This document shows, piece after piece, positions 1 through 13,700 of a DNA stretch of 64,000 nt. Position 1 is the first letter of the stretch. Every line of letters starts with the position of its first letter. Source of the DNA: Himantopus leucocephalus. Lineage: Eukaryota; Chordata; Aves; Charadriiformes; Recurvirostridae. The notes under the pieces are model-generated. The model saw nothing but the letters and a program-made list of their open reading frames with translations, had not been told where the DNA came from and made no database searches. The stretch covers positions 8,535,420 to 8,599,419 of the forward strand of contig RSEF01000019.1 in NCBI GenBank assembly GCA_003993805.1, read 5' to 3'. The position numbers and the translations under genes were made by a program.

Positions 1-2627
1 CTTGCTTCTTCCCGCGTAACACTTGCTGCACAATCTTTAAATAATAAGAAATGGGCAGATGTAGACTAATGTGGGTAGATATCAAAGTTCAGCTGCGCGG
101 GGAAGGCTGGCCCCCACCCTTTCTCCTCAAAGGTTATTATTCACAGAGCCTGGGCAGTAAATAATTTTTCTCTCTCCATTTTAGCTCTTCTCCCTTTTTG
201 CTGGAGCTGCTGTGTGCTGGAGAAGGGCCCGGGCATTAGCCAGAGGTGTCAGAGGTGTTAGACAAGGTATTAAGGAGGTGTCAATGGTGAAATAGCTGGG
301 ATTACAGTAAAGTCTAAATAAGGTGTAAAATAAAACCAAAGGTGATAAAGTCATTGATAAGAAAAGCTGGAGAAAAATAGGAGTGCAATTATTTTTCATC
401 CTGGTTGTTCACTCTTGCAGTGCATTATCTGTGGCTTTGCAAAGACTTAAGTAAGATTTTTTCCCGGTATATGGTATTCTCTCCCGGCAGCGCTGCGGCT
501 CGCCGGCGCTCACACGGCAGCGGGGCCGCTGGCACCTCTGCACAAAGCTGTGGGCACTGGGCAGGAGCACTGCCTGCCGAGGAGATGCTACTGGTTCCCA
601 GTAAGCCATACTGGGTTTTAGGAGGAAGCTGCTCAAACTGGGCTTGTCCCAGCTTTCCTACGCAGTTCTCCAGCCAGACAAGCGGCGTCTGAGGGTGGAT
701 GAAATAAGCACATGGAGTTCCTACATCCACTTTGACAAACCTCGGCTGCCCCATCCACACATTCATAGATTGTTTCAAGTTTGAACTAAATACTCATTCC
801 AGGCAGATTTCCCCGCTTTTCAGCGCTTAGAGAAGAGCCCCTCCAGGTCAGCGGGCCGTGGTCTCGCCGGGAGCAAAGCCCAGCACCTACCCAGACATTT
901 CAGGCTGTGTTCTTGCACGCTATCATTTATTTTCCTGTACAAGGCTCCTGTGGATGATCAGTTGGAATTGCTGATGTTTCTCTTCCCTCCTCCTAATTAA
1001 CACATTTTAAATTCATAGCTTTTAAAATAATAAGCGCTGGAGCATCTGTTCATGATATTGTCCAGGACAGATGCCCGTTCCCATACACCATATGAGCTTC
1101 AAGATGTGCCGAATTCTTCTTCCCCTCCCGAGTATCGGTGTTACCCTGGGGAAGGTCTCCAGCATTACGCCGAGGAGCTTCGTCCCTTTTGCCCTTCTCC
1201 ATAGTTTGATGCTGCTCACCTGCTTTCCCGCGGCAGAAGGCCGGGTTGGCACCCACCCCTCCGGGGAGCAGGGCGCTGCCCACCCAGAAATAACCCTTAT
1301 AAGCTTCTGCAGAGCCACCAAGGCCGGGGAGGCACCAGGGCCACGTGTCTCCTCCTGCCCTCCAAGCGTCGGGAGGTTTCATCAACCACGTCACCTCCTC
1401 TCCAAGCACACTACTGTGTCGCTGAAACACTCAGAAATCTCCCAGGGAGGGAATGCTGAGCATTCAACAGTTGGAAAAACATGTTTGTTACTACAACTAC
1501 CTCTGGTTGCATGTTTGTTTCCCACTGACACATGTTTTCATGGCTCCGCTGACACCCTTTTCCAGCCAGAACTTAAATATACCACCAGGATGTTCAAATG
1601 TGCATTTGTGAGACCACTGCCCGCAGCCCCCAGCCCCGGCCAAGGCTGGCCCCCAGCCCTACCTGCCCTCCCCTTCCTCACCCCTCAGCCTGAAACGGAA
1701 ACATTTCAGTGCGTCTCAGGAAAGCTCAGCGTCTTCGCAGAGGCTCGTGTTCTTCAGAGACAGAGGGACGGGGATGCAGAGCAGTATAGATGCTCGCCTT
1801 GCCCCAGGGCTCGGCCGCGGGGACGCTGGAAGGGCTTACCTGGTGAAGTGAAGAAAAGCATCTACTATAAATATTGCCACAGCAAAGCCCTGTGCCCCAG
1901 AAGATGCAGGGAAGTCAAACAATCCATCACTGAAGGGTTTTACCTTGGCTCTGCCCTCTGAAGGCCGAGTGCACAGCTGACCTCGCCGCTCCAGCACTCT
2001 CCCGACGCTGAGGACCCCCATCCAGCGGTAGTGATGGACCCACAAACCAACCCTGCAGCAAAATGCGCGTTATTGCAGAAGGGGGCGAAACGTCTTAAGG
2101 AGCTACATGCTGAGCAACAACAATTATTCAGTTACTGCATGTCAAAGAGCAATTATTTTATTTTCATGTCAGCTGTGGCATCTGAAGTCGTCTCTTTATT
2201 AAGAGTGCTCAGCCCGTTGCAGTTTGGCTCCATCAGCCCTTTGGGGGTGCTTCAGGCACCCTCCTTTGGGCGGCCTGAGGTGATGCAGCCCCGCTTGCCC
2301 TTCCCAAAGTGCCTCCAGCAAGGGTCATCGTGCCCACCCCCAGCCCAGGGACCCGTCCGGCTCCTCGGGGACCGTGGCTGCGCTTGCACCAACCCCGGGT
2401 CACGACACACAGCTCGGAGCACCCTGTGTGTTTTGCATTGCAGTAACAGGAGATGCAGCACTTGGGGCTGAGCACCTCATCGTGTCAGAGCCACCCCAGC
2501 CCCAAGACGCTCGCCACCCAAGGAGAAGATGCCCAGGCACAGGTTTCCCCTCACCCTGCCCACCTATGGCCAACGAATTTGATACCGTGGCAGCCGGAAG
2601 AGCGAGGACTCACAGCTCTCCCAACTG
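1..2627. other. Intergenic sequence, left end of window
   Basis: AT-rich flanks with a GC-rich centre. No exon is recognised. A CTCF-like word, GCAGAAGGGGGCGA, is at 2075-2088. The long plus-strand frame at 1071-1961 has no domain and no conservation cue, so it is not called. Confidence 0.5.
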
Positions 2628-2633
2628 CCACGG

Positions 2634-2872
2634 TGTCGCGGTTTATCCCCAGCCGGCAACCGGGACCACGCAGCCGCTCGCTCNNNNNNNNNNNNNNNNN
2701 NNNNNNNNNNNNNNNNNNNNNNNNNNNNNNNNNNNNNNNNNNNNNNNNNNNNNNNNNNNNNNNNNNNNNNNNNNNNNNNNNNNGCTACCAGCACTGGTCC
2801 CATCCCAAACCCAAACCACAGCACTATGGCTGCTAGCAAGAAAGTCAACTCCATCCCAGCCGAAACCAGGAC
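2634..2872 (-). mobile_element. Solo LTR of an avian endogenous retrovirus, copy 1 (interrupted by gap)
   Basis: The plus strand begins TGTCGCGGTTTATCCCCAGC and ends CAGCCGAAACCAGGAC; in the minus sense these are the 3' and 5' ends of an LTR type common in birds. It is flanked by a perfect 6-bp direct repeat CCACGG (2628-2633 and 2873-2878), which fits a class II (ERVK-like) integration. About 100 N replace the middle, so its true length is unknown. The same family recurs at 21688-22140. No internal retroviral genes are present. Confidence 0.8.
2684..2783. other. Assembly gap (100 N) inside LTR copy 1
   Basis: A run of exactly 100 N interrupts the LTR. By comparison with the copy near 21.7 kb, roughly 300 bp of element may really be missing. 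Confidence 0.97.
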
Positions 2873-2878
2873 CCACGG

Positions 2879-5800
2879 GCTTGCTGCTTGACCACTAGGA
2901 AAAATGCATCACCTGCACATCTTCGGTGTCTGCACCAACCTCCATCCTCAGGAGGACGGACAGAGCCCTCACCCTGCAGAGCCGCAGCAACCTGCTGCAA
3001 GGAGCCATCCCTGACCCTACTGGGGAGCTGCCCACCCTCCCGCTGCCTCCCCGCCAGCCCCCTCCTCCTCCGGTCCCTATCTGGGGATCAATGGGGCCAC
3101 GTTGGGGAGGATTCCTGGGCTTTGGAGACTTTTGACCTTCGCAGGACACGTGCTGTCGCGCAGTGGAGACCACAGCCCTCACCGCCGGAGCCACAGCCCG
3201 TTATTGTCTGGGCTGGGAAAATACAGGTATTTGAAGAGGAGGGTGTCGGCGAGGGCCGCTCGCTGCCTGGCTGTCAAACCCAGCTGTCACGGCGAAGGGA
3301 CTCACCTTCTCCGGCAAGAACACATCAATCATCCTGACAGCCCTTAATCAGGCAGAAGGAGCTTGCTCAGAGGCTCGGCGGAGGATGGAGGGCCCGCGCT
3401 CCCCCCGCCCTCCCCAAAGGCAGGCAGCAAATTGTGTAGGGGAGGGAAAAAAAAAAGCAAGAAATGATTCCGGATGGCAAATCAACAAATTATCCTTGAT
3501 TACTATCCGGGTCTCAAAACCTTCTTTTTCTCATGCTCGTCAGCTCTATCTGTCGAACCATTTTGCTCCTGCAGTGTGTATTCCCGCGCCAGGCAGCCGG
3601 AGCTCAGCGCATCATCCCCTGGGTGGACCACCCCCGGGGTCCCAAGCAAGGGGTCCCCGTGATGCTCCCATGGGACCCTCCTCCGGCAGCTGGAAGCTCA
3701 GCAGGGACACCCACAAGGATGGAGGTGCTTTTTCAGCAACCAAAATGGTGCAGGAGGATGCAATGGTAGAGCCCTGCCAAGACTCCCTGGCTCTGGGCTT
3801 TGAAACCAGCAGCCCTTTTGCACAAGTTATGAACCAAAATGAAGGGTTTTTCAGTAAAAATCCAGAGGAATAGTTCTGGTGCGGATGAAAAAAAAAAAGT
3901 TATTTAAAAACACATTCATCTGCAATTCTTCCACTGCCTTGAAGTGTTATTAACTGATTGGGTTTCATCACATCTTTGCTGCCGCGGAGGCTGATTGTCC
4001 CGTATTTGCATTTCTCTTGGACAAGCAGCTCCGCCGAGCTCCCACACTCCCGCCCCCCCCACGGCGGGCACGGGGCCGTGCTCCCCAGCCCGAGCCCGCT
4101 CCTGCGCTCTGCACCCTGGGGTGGCAGCAGGAGCTTAGCTCCGTCCTGCCACAGCTAAGCCATCAGGAACAGTTCTGTAAGGATTCCTAGCGCCTATGGC
4201 CATCCTACAAGCAAGTCTGGGGGGCCGTCCCCCGGGGCTCCCCCCTCGCTCGCAGCCCAGGAGCTGGGAAGCAGCAGCATTTCAGACATGAACCTTTTGG
4301 ACTTAACTTGTTTTGATTCTCTTAAATGGCACAAAACTCCCAGGCAGGCTGACATCAACAGCGAAGGCGTTTTAAAAAATGGATGAACACAACCAATAGA
4401 TGGATGTGCTGGTCAAGTACAACCCGGGCGAGATCAGGTACATGAGCTTGGCGTACCTTCCCTGGTTACAGTCTTCATTAATAATGTCTTTACTGTGAAA
4501 CTATTTCCATCATCGCAGCTTTGCAATATACGCCACTACGCAGCCCACCGCATCCTGCTGCTATTTCAATCTTCTTACAGAATAAGCAACAAAATAAGTG
4601 AGATTAAAACCCAACAGAAATGAACAGCCTTCGATTTATTAGCGGGAGGGAGTTATTGAAGCCCATGTTAGAGACCAAGATCCCACGCAGAGGGGAGGCA
4701 AGGGGCGATGCCAGCAGGCTGCCATGGGAAGGCAGCAGAGGCATCGCCGCCCCCACAGACACCCCAGCCCCTCCCGGGACCAGCCGGGTCCCGTGGCCTC
4801 GTGCGTGACGGTCATTAGTGGTGTGACATTGAACAACGTGAACAACCTGAGACGGGTTGGAGGGGCTGGAGACACATTGGTCTGATGGGACCACACCGCG
4901 GGGCTGCCGGGAGCCCCCCAAACCCGAAGCCCAGCCCCGGCTCCAGGGGGAACAAGATCAGCCACGTCATGAATCCGTGCTTCACTCCGCTCGTCCATCA
5001 CACCCGACCTCCCTCTCCATCTCCAGAGATACGCACGGAACGTGTGTGCGCGCAGGGAGCGCAGGTGCCGGCCGGGCAAGGACGAAGCCCAGCCTCTTCC
5101 CAGCACGGTGCACGGCCCCATTGCCACCCAGCGCCGCCACCGCTTACCGGGGAAACCGGAGTTTTACAGAGCAAAGGCAGCGGGAAAAGCGCTTCCTCTT
5201 CTAGGGCGGCAACGACGTGTCGCAAGTGCTGCTTATTGCAGGGAGAAGGCAGCTCTTCTGCGCTTAGTGGGGGTGTAAGCGCATTGGGATGTCACAGCGC
5301 CTCTCCCCAGCGTCCCCGGGGACGCAGCTGTCATTACCCAGCACTGGAAACTGTCTTGGCTTTTCAGACAAGAGGTGCTGGGAAAAAAAAAACCACAAGT
5401 CGCTATTAAAAAGGCCGACAAAGTGACTTGTTTGGCCAGGTTCGTGTTAGCCAGGTCTTACACACGCCACGTGAACTGCCCCATCGTGGCACACATGTCC
5501 CCCACCCCGCCAGCCGGGCAGCGTGTGACCCGCCACGAGCTGGGGTTGTCACCCAGCGCATCCCAGCGCTCCCCACCCTCGCACACACCGCGCGGCGGAG
5601 GGAAGCGGCAGTATTAAGTGGCTGATTTACATAGTAATCTGCAAGGGGAGAGATGTGCGGGGCCGCAGCTCAGCCTTAATCATAACACTTGTCATATTTG
5701 TGCTTCAATTTGAGGAGGGAGGAGAACGGGAAATAAGTCCTTATTTATTTTTTTTTTTTTCGCACTTGCTATTTTGTATGAAAGCAGAGACCCGCTGCAG

Positions 5801-8800
5801 CGAATCACACCCAGCATCCCACCAGCACGGACCCCATCGGTCCCCGCCGAGAGCCCGATCCCAACAGCCCCCCCCCCCCCCNAGAGCTGACCCCACCAGA
5901 TCCCGCATCCCCCCGGATCCCACTCCCCACCCACCTCTGCCCTGGGGCAGCCCTGCAGCCCTCCCGGGCACCCCCAGCCGCGCGGGGCAGCGGGCAGGGA
6001 CAGGCGGCAGAGGGGCAGCACAGCCCAGCCCGCGGTGCGTAAGCAGTGAGGGGGGCTGCCGGGTTGAGCAAAAAATCGCCAACATTAAAGTTTTCAATAA
6101 AACCACTGGTGTCTTCACACGGCCACGGGGCCGGCCGAGGTTGCACCCATGGGTGCCCCCGCTCTCCCCACCAACACCTCAATGATGGTTTTAGCAATGC
6201 ATTTCCACCTTTTTTTTTTTTAATATAAAAACATTCATATTTATGAACAGCTCTGTCGCTACCATATGTTGTGCTCCTTTTCCATATAGGAAACAAGCTG
6301 TTTTCAAGCTTTTTTAATTAAACAGAATTGAGCAAAGTCTTAGCAGAACAGTTCGATAAAGGGGAGGAAGGGAAATAATTTCTCCCCATCACATAAGCAA
6401 TTGCAAGAGTTTTCTTCTCCTCGCAAGGACTGCAGAGATGGGTTAAATTCAGGGCCAGATCTGCGGTAACCTCAAGAGGAAGGGAATAAATCTGCTCACC
6501 CCCCCAGCAGCACTCCAGAAAGCCTCGGGTCGTCCCTGGGCTCCGCGACGCTGACCTAAGAAACATAAATTAGGAGCTGCTGTTTTGCCTTTCTAACTGT
6601 GAGCCGCCCGGGTACGGGGTGCAGGGCTGGCTCGGGCATCGTGGGTGAAATCTGAATTTCAGATGAAGCGCCGTGGCTCCGGGAGCCGGTGCCCACGGCA
6701 GAGCCGGCACCACCGCCGCTGCTGGCACAGAGGCAGGCGGCACGGCACCCACTCCTGGCTACCCTTGAGCACCGGCGCAGGGACAAGCTCTCCCCCCAGC
6801 GCCTCGGTACCAAACCCAATGGAGCCGGGAGGCAGCGGATGCAGCCCAGGGACACCAGCAAGGCAGGAGCCATCGCCTCACCCTGCTTCTGCCCCTTAAT
6901 GATCTGGGCTGTGCAGGTTCTTTTTCTCATTTAAGGCTGAATTGATTTCACATAGACAAGTGCACGGGGAGCTCTGGCTGCGTACGCACCCCTGGACGCT
7001 TTGGGTTTTGGTGGAGCCATCCTTTACAGCTCCAGCCCATAAACCGAAAAGTCCCCGCGCTCAATCCCATGGCCCAGTCGCTCTCGTGATTGCTGCATTC
7101 GCAACCTGAATCAACGCCGATCAGCTATTTCAAACCTGTCAGCTCTTATTAATGTAGCTCGCAGCACAAGCAAACCAAGATAAAACAGCAATTTCATTAG
7201 TCTCCGTGTGCGTGCGTATTGTGCGCATGCATAATGTCCCACTCCGGCCTCGCTGCGCTGGGACATGCATAGATCACAGCGAGAATTTGGGGGTGGGAGG
7301 AGAGAATCCAGCCTGGTTCCCAAGGGTTGGGACGGCAGCGTCCCCGAGCAGGCAAGCGGCACAGCACCGGCGGGTTCTGCCGAGCACCCGAGCCTGGCGG
7401 AGGTCGCGGAGTCTCCCCTGGAGATAACTTTTAACCTCCCTAAATAGACATGCAGTGATGCCCGTGCTGCGGGGCCACGCACAGGGGGACACCCCACCAG
7501 CCTGGAGCGCCCCGGCACGGCCAGCACGCACCGGGCGCGCCACGAGACTCCGCTTCCCAAAACGGCTTTGGCTTTTGGACCCTGGTAAAAAGGCAAATCC
7601 CAAAAGGGAGCCGAGCTGTGTCCCCGCCACCGCCAGCACCGGCTGCGTGAGCCCCGCCAGCCCAGCCCGGCGCTGAGCGAGGAGGCGGGGTGATTAATAT
7701 TGAACATAAACAAACAAAACAATTGAAAAGTCAACGCTTTAGGGGACGAGAGGGCTGCAGCAGGCCCCGCAGTCCTAAGGATTATTTTAAATGTACAAAA
7801 CGCCGTCTCTCTAAATAATCAAACTCTACTGCTGCGACTCGGAAATTGCCACCTACAGCTAATGCTCCAATTTTAAACGCATCCTCAAGTCAATCTTTGT
7901 AAATTCCACATTAAATATTGATCAGCCCCGGAGAGGGCTAATACCGCCTGTTTAGCATAGATGTGCCAAACTCAAACGGCAGCGGCTGCGCCTGAGCGCG
8001 TGCCCCCATCCCGTCCCAGGCCACGGTGACCGTCGTGGCAATTGCTCCGCACCAGGGAGGTGGTGAGCGGGGGCAGAGAGGGGTCTGCCGGCACTTCACA
8101 GCGCAGGTGGGACCCCAGTCCGGGTCCAACAGCTCTGCATTTAATTGGTTTTCATAGAATAATTACAATAATAACAAGAAAAACAAGAAAAATACCATAT
8201 GGGAGACCGGAAAGACAGGGATCATCACAGGCAAGCAGAGAAGAAATTACCAATGTGTTCATCACGCTGCCAGACCAGAGCAGAAACCCCTCAGGCCGGC
8301 GACCGGGAACACCCTCAGACCCCATCCCGAAGGGAGGACACTCAGCCGTGACCCCGCAGCAAGGTGCTGTAACCGCAGGGCAGGACCGGCAGCGCTGACA
8401 TTGCTCCTGGGTTTTCCTGGTGGGGCCGGGGCCACCCGGGACCCTCAGGACCCTCCAAGGAGGTGTTTGTGGTGTGGAGACCAAGCGTCCCCTCCTGCCA
8501 AACTGCCGCTGGGCACTGGGGTTGTATCGCATCCGTCCCACGTCCGACAGTGCGCTGGCTCTATTCTCCCAGACCGCATCCCTAAGGTCAGCCCCACATT
8601 AGAAGACCAGGGAAGGTTTCAGCCACCTCCGAAGAGACTTTATTTCCCCTACATTTCTGAGGATTTTCTTACCTTCTCCATAACCGGCGCTTGCAGCCAC
8701 TGAAAATATCACCGTGATGGAAGCGCAGATATTAATACATGTGCACACACAGACACTGTGTGCAAACATTAATAACTGAGTGAGCCCAGCCGTCGAGGCT

Positions 8801-10610
8801 GTCTTCACGGGCAACGAGAACATCAGAAACACTATGCTGGACTGAACCCATTGCTTGTCTAGTCCAGAAGTGGGACTTACCGAGGACAAGCCAAATTCAG
8901 CGAGGGCAATGAAGAGACTTCCGCTGACCCCAGCAGGACAGAGATGACGCCCATAAAAATTCCCCATCTCGTCTAAAGCCTCTAGAAAGAGAAACAGCAT
9001 CATTTTTCCTTTTACTTCTTCAGATATCACCCATCACCGAGCCCACCATCGGGACCTGTGAATCCCACTGGCTGGTTGTTCTGGCGAGGGTTGCTGCAGC
9101 CCCAAGCACAGCACCGGAGTGACAGCAGTGCCACCAAATAGCCCCATTTTCCTGCAGGTTACGCGGGGATGTTGCCGTCTCCATGAGGATGGATAGCCGT
9201 GATCCCACATCTTGGTGATGCTCCATCTCACCAGGCTCCCAAATTCACACCGTAACCGGCGGGGCTCACAAGGGTGAGGTCTGAGCCGCAAACATTCCCA
9301 GTGATCCCATCGAGAAGGGGTTTAAGGAAAACACGGTTGTTGGGAAACGATCCCTTTTATTTCTGAATCCCCAAACACCGCCTGTGTGTATGCCTGGGGT
9401 ATTATGAAAATCGTACTTGAAACCCAGATTCAAACTCCATTTCCCAACCACTCATATAAAATTTTCATTACAGATTACTGCCCTGTCGTGGAACAGAGGG
9501 CAACTTTATTAGAAGACACAGCACAGCAGCCCGGCAGCAGGAGAATGAGCCAGTCGACAGCTACAGATATTCCTCTGCGAGATACGGCAGAGTGCTGGAA
9601 ATGAAACAGATTATATAAAAAAAGTAATTCAGAGCAATTTCTAGTAAAGAGTCAAAGAACCATATAATTCAACATTTATATAGACAAGGCTTCAAGGGAA
9701 CTCTTAAAAAAAAAAAAAGAGGACTGGAAGTAATGGTAAGAAACTCTGGCTTGATTTTTCCCCTTTTTTTTTTTTTATGATTCCTTGTTTAATCAGCCCT
9801 ACTGGTTTGTGCCATCCTGGGCCTCCAGCAGCACCCTGCAGGGAAGGTCCCAGCTCTCAGTGCCGGTTCGAGTGCTGCTGCCTCCCCTCCTCTTCCTCCC
9901 CCCCCTGGCCCCGACACGGGGGCAGCTCCTGCATTTCCGAACCCCTTTCGCCAGCCAGGCAGCGATGCCTTTGTGTACAAGTCAGGGACGGGGCATGATC
10001 TTCCCCAAATGTGCCCACACGCAATTTTCCTCTGCCTCATCTTCCCTCCCTCATTTATCGTGCTATAAAAAGAACAGAAGGAAAGACAATCCTTTTTCTC
10101 CGTGATTAATTAAGGCCGAAGCGGGACCCCGAGGCACGGAGCAGCAGCGGTACCTGTATCATTTCCAAGGTGCTGCAGCTGCGACAAGGCGCTGGAGCCC
10201 CGTGACTTTCCCCCGCTGTCGTTTGTCATCGCCTGACACTGATAAAGAGCTTCTCCAGCGCTGTGTCTTTGCGAGGGAACATATCCATATCAAAGCTGCT
10301 TGGATCATCCTTTTGCAAACTACCTGCTGCATTTTCTGGCCTAGTTTCCTTTCCGATCTCAAACTCTTGTTCTTTCCCTCCATGAGCCCCCGCACCGGCG
10401 TGCAGCACCCCAGCCTGCCCCGGACCCTGACTCTCCTCCAGCACCCCCAGTTTAAAGGCTCTCGGGAAATGGTAAGGGGTCGCTCAGCTTCCGCATCGCT
10501 CAGTGTGACATCTTTACAAACCCAGATTAATGCAGTGCACCAGCCACAAACACTCTCCTGCATTTTAATGGAAGCATGCAGGATGCCTCCGGGGCACCCG
10601 AGTGCTCCCT
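2879..10610. other. Intergenic sequence
   Basis: No exon supported. AT-rich blocks with the texture of conserved non-coding DNA occur near 4.28-4.62, 7.06-7.24 and 7.69-7.96 kb. The last contains adjacent FOX-like and SOX-like words (ATAAACAAAC, AACAATTG) at 7706-7725. A C14 run at 5868-5881 is followed by a single N at 5882. Homopolymer A and T tracts lie near 9.70-9.78 kb. Confidence 0.5.
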
Positions 10611-10724
10611 GCCCGCGGTGGGATGCACGCTGCTCCCCGTACACCGCTGCCCGCGGTGGGATGCACGCTGCTCCCCGTACACCGCCGCCCGCGGTGGGAT
10701 GCACTCCATTCTCTGTACATTGAG
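10611..10724. repeat. 38-bp minisatellite, 3 copies
   Basis: Units start GCCCGCGGTGGGATGCAC. Copies 1 and 2 (10611-10648, 10649-10686) differ by one base; copy 3 (10687-10724) diverges in its second half. Confidence 0.9.
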
Positions 10725-13700
10725 CACAACTTCTAGAAGCAAAATTCCACGGGAGTTGGAGTGTGAGCTTCACCTTCTCTGCGGCAGCGGAGAGAGCAGC
10801 AGTTTGGTACGGAGTGGAGAAAAGTGGTCTGAGCAGAGCAGCTCTGCCACCCTGCTGTGCCTGGAGCTACCTTGGTGTGGTGGTGGGTAACACAGGGTGA
10901 AACCTCCTCGTAGCCCAGGAGAAGATGAGGTCTGCATACCGCTGTTCAACCCAGGCACAGCACCCGCCACCTGTGGCTCGGCTGGCAGCTCAGCAGATCG
11001 CCGCTTACAGCAATTCGTGTTTTGTAGGTCTGGGCATCTCCATCCAGCTCACCTGGGCGACACAGGATGCTGAAAGCTCCTGTGATGAGTCAGGAGCCAG
11101 TGGGGATTTCTGGTCAGGCAGCAAGGTTACACCACACGATCTGTGGGAAGAGTTACAGATGGATAATATTAATATTCCATAATTATTATTCACCTGCTAT
11201 TGCCAGGCTCAGACTGCCGAGGGGTCCCTGCCCACTTAACCTTGGGGTGATGGATGTTCTGCTCTGGTGCCTACAGCCCCAGGTGGGTGTCCACAGACAC
11301 GCTGTTCCCAGGTAGGCACATCCTTCAACTGCTTTTGGGCCTCAACACTTCAATCTTTTACATGGCATGAATAACGTTTCCATGTGCGTTTCCATGAAGA
11401 GTCATCCTCAGGCAGCATTCGACATGGGAGCAAGCTCCCCAGGACACAGAGATGGAGGTGCTGCAAGCAGGTACATGGGGCCGCAGCTGCCTGGGGCAGG
11501 TGGCCTTGTGAAAACAGCACCTAATTCTCAGTATTCCCTCAAGTCACAGTGTTTGCTTAGTAGAAAAGCAAATACTCACCTCCCCTGAGGTGCATCTCGG
11601 CCATAGGAGCAAGTTTGAGCAGCCGGAACAGGAGCAATGTAGTTACAGCCATTAGGAAAATCATCTCCTGGCTTTCAAACAGAGCGAATTTCACGTGGAA
11701 GACCTGGGAAGAGAATAACAAGGAATTGCAGCAAATTTTTTCTAAAGAGATGTGCTTTTCTCTTTATGATGGCACTTTAACAAGAGCTTAATGAACAGCA
11801 TTTTCTTGTTTTTGAGAGGCACAGACAGGCCAGATAAAGTTACCAATTCATTAGCATCCCATCATGAATGTAGCCTCCATATTCCCCAGCCATATGGTCA
11901 GCACGATATGCTTCCAAAAAACCAGGGACATCTACAAAGGCTTTATTACCACCAGCCATCACGTTACAGTAGCCTGTGGTTATATGGAGATGGGGAACAT
12001 CGTATTTCAGGATCTTTTGGGTGTGAAGGAACACAACGCGGACTGGGAGGCAAGGTGACTTTGTAGGAACGAGCATCCCTCTTACTGCAGACAGGATTTT
12101 AATCGGGATCACCTCCTGCTCCTGAGCAAAAGGCAGTCTCCACAGTGGATACACCTCTCCAGGAGCTACCTGCCCGGGTGGGAGACACAACATCTGCTTC
12201 CATCTCTCTCCGGAAGAACTCCCCAAGTGACTAATTAAACCTCCCAGCGGGCTGAACAGTGTGTCCAGCAATTAGCCAGGTCTGAGCTGAAACCTCAGCC
12301 AGCCACGGAAAATCGAGAGGTTCTCCCCATTCCCACTGCGTGGAGGCCCAGCAACCACAAGCAGCATCTGCGGGTGGCATTAGGTGGCCGTAAATAGATG
12401 TTAAGCGACCACGTGCAGCTGCTGAAGGTGGTCATCTGTAAAAGACACTCCCTGCTCTCACCAAGGCAGGCACAGTGGAAAAGCACCCAAAACCACTGCA
12501 GCTAAGAGCAGCATCCCGAGATGATGACAGACCACGGGGGCTTTTAAAGGCTTTCTTGGAGGAGCGGGGGGATTTGCTTTGACGCACATGGAGCAGCCCG
12601 AACAGCTGCTGACCCCCGCAGACCAGCACACGGTGGAGCCCGCACCCCACCTCAGCCCAGGGACGCCTGTCCTTGGAGACCCCAGGTGGCATCTCCCACC
12701 CTTCCTGAGACCAAACCACCTCCTCTTCTCTCAGGGCCATCGAAATCCGCCTCCGGGTTCCCAGCACCGTGCGTGTGTTTTCTAACAAGCAAATAACTTC
12801 TTCCTTACTCTGGAGCTCCGTTTGCAATTCAGTGAGACACAGCGGGAGGGTTTGCGCTCCTCCTGCATTAGCCGACCTGTGTCAGCATTTTATTCTGCAG
12901 CTCTGTAGGTTTTTTAGTTAAAAAAAAAAAAATCAGAGGAGTTTTCAAAGCTTTAATGGCTTTGAAAACAACACGGAGAGTTCTCTTTACTGCAGGAGAG
13001 GTTAATGATCTCCCTCTGCTACAGAACTAAACTGGACATCATAATAAATAATCATAATAAGATATAAAGTATCACCTGGAGTCATTCAATACGGAGAACA
13101 GGTAGGAGTTATGATGCATTTCCATTACTCAGAGTAACTGCTAGCTGTGAAATTTTCAAAGCAAAGGTAGTCAATCAAAAAATGAAACCCAAAAGCCCGC
13201 AATTAAAATATTACATAAACAGAAAGAGATTATTTCTTGTCTTGCCTGGGAAGACGCGCTGGCTCCTGGCCGCACTGCAGCCCTGAGGCTGCAACGCACA
13301 GAGGTCCCTTCTCCTCACCTCTCTCCTCCTCCCTGCAGCCCAAGCCAAAGCACCAGCAGCGTGACGCCCTGCAGCCCTGCCACCGAAGCCCACGGTGGCC
13401 CTGTAGGACCCGGCTGCATGACCGCTCTGCACGGCCAAGAGCACAGCAGCTCCTCAGTTCCAGCCTGAGCTGGTGGCTTCAGGTTGCTTTGAGCTTGACC
13501 TTCAGGCAGAGGAGCGGCGATGCCAGCCCACAGGTGCTCTGACAAAGCACGTCAGAGCAGCCCCATCACCCAGGTCATCAGGGAGCTCCCAGCAATGCTA
13601 ATTTTGTGAGGTGCCTCACCTGGGCTCTACCTGAGCACATCGCAGAGGGCCTGATTGTCCAAGGGCAGACAGGTCTTTCAGATGTCTCCTCTCCCAGCGG

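Noticed and set aside
1071..1961. 296-codon plus-strand open frame
   Set aside because: No domain, biased composition and no supporting signals.
8742..8771. Short TGCACACA/TGTGTGCA inverted repeat
   Set aside because: Only 8 bp in a CA-rich context; expected from simple-sequence composition.
8599..9030. 143-codon minus-strand frame with hydrophobic stretches
   Set aside because: The hydrophobic runs resemble membrane segments, but there is no known homologue and no splice or promoter context. Chance is more likely.
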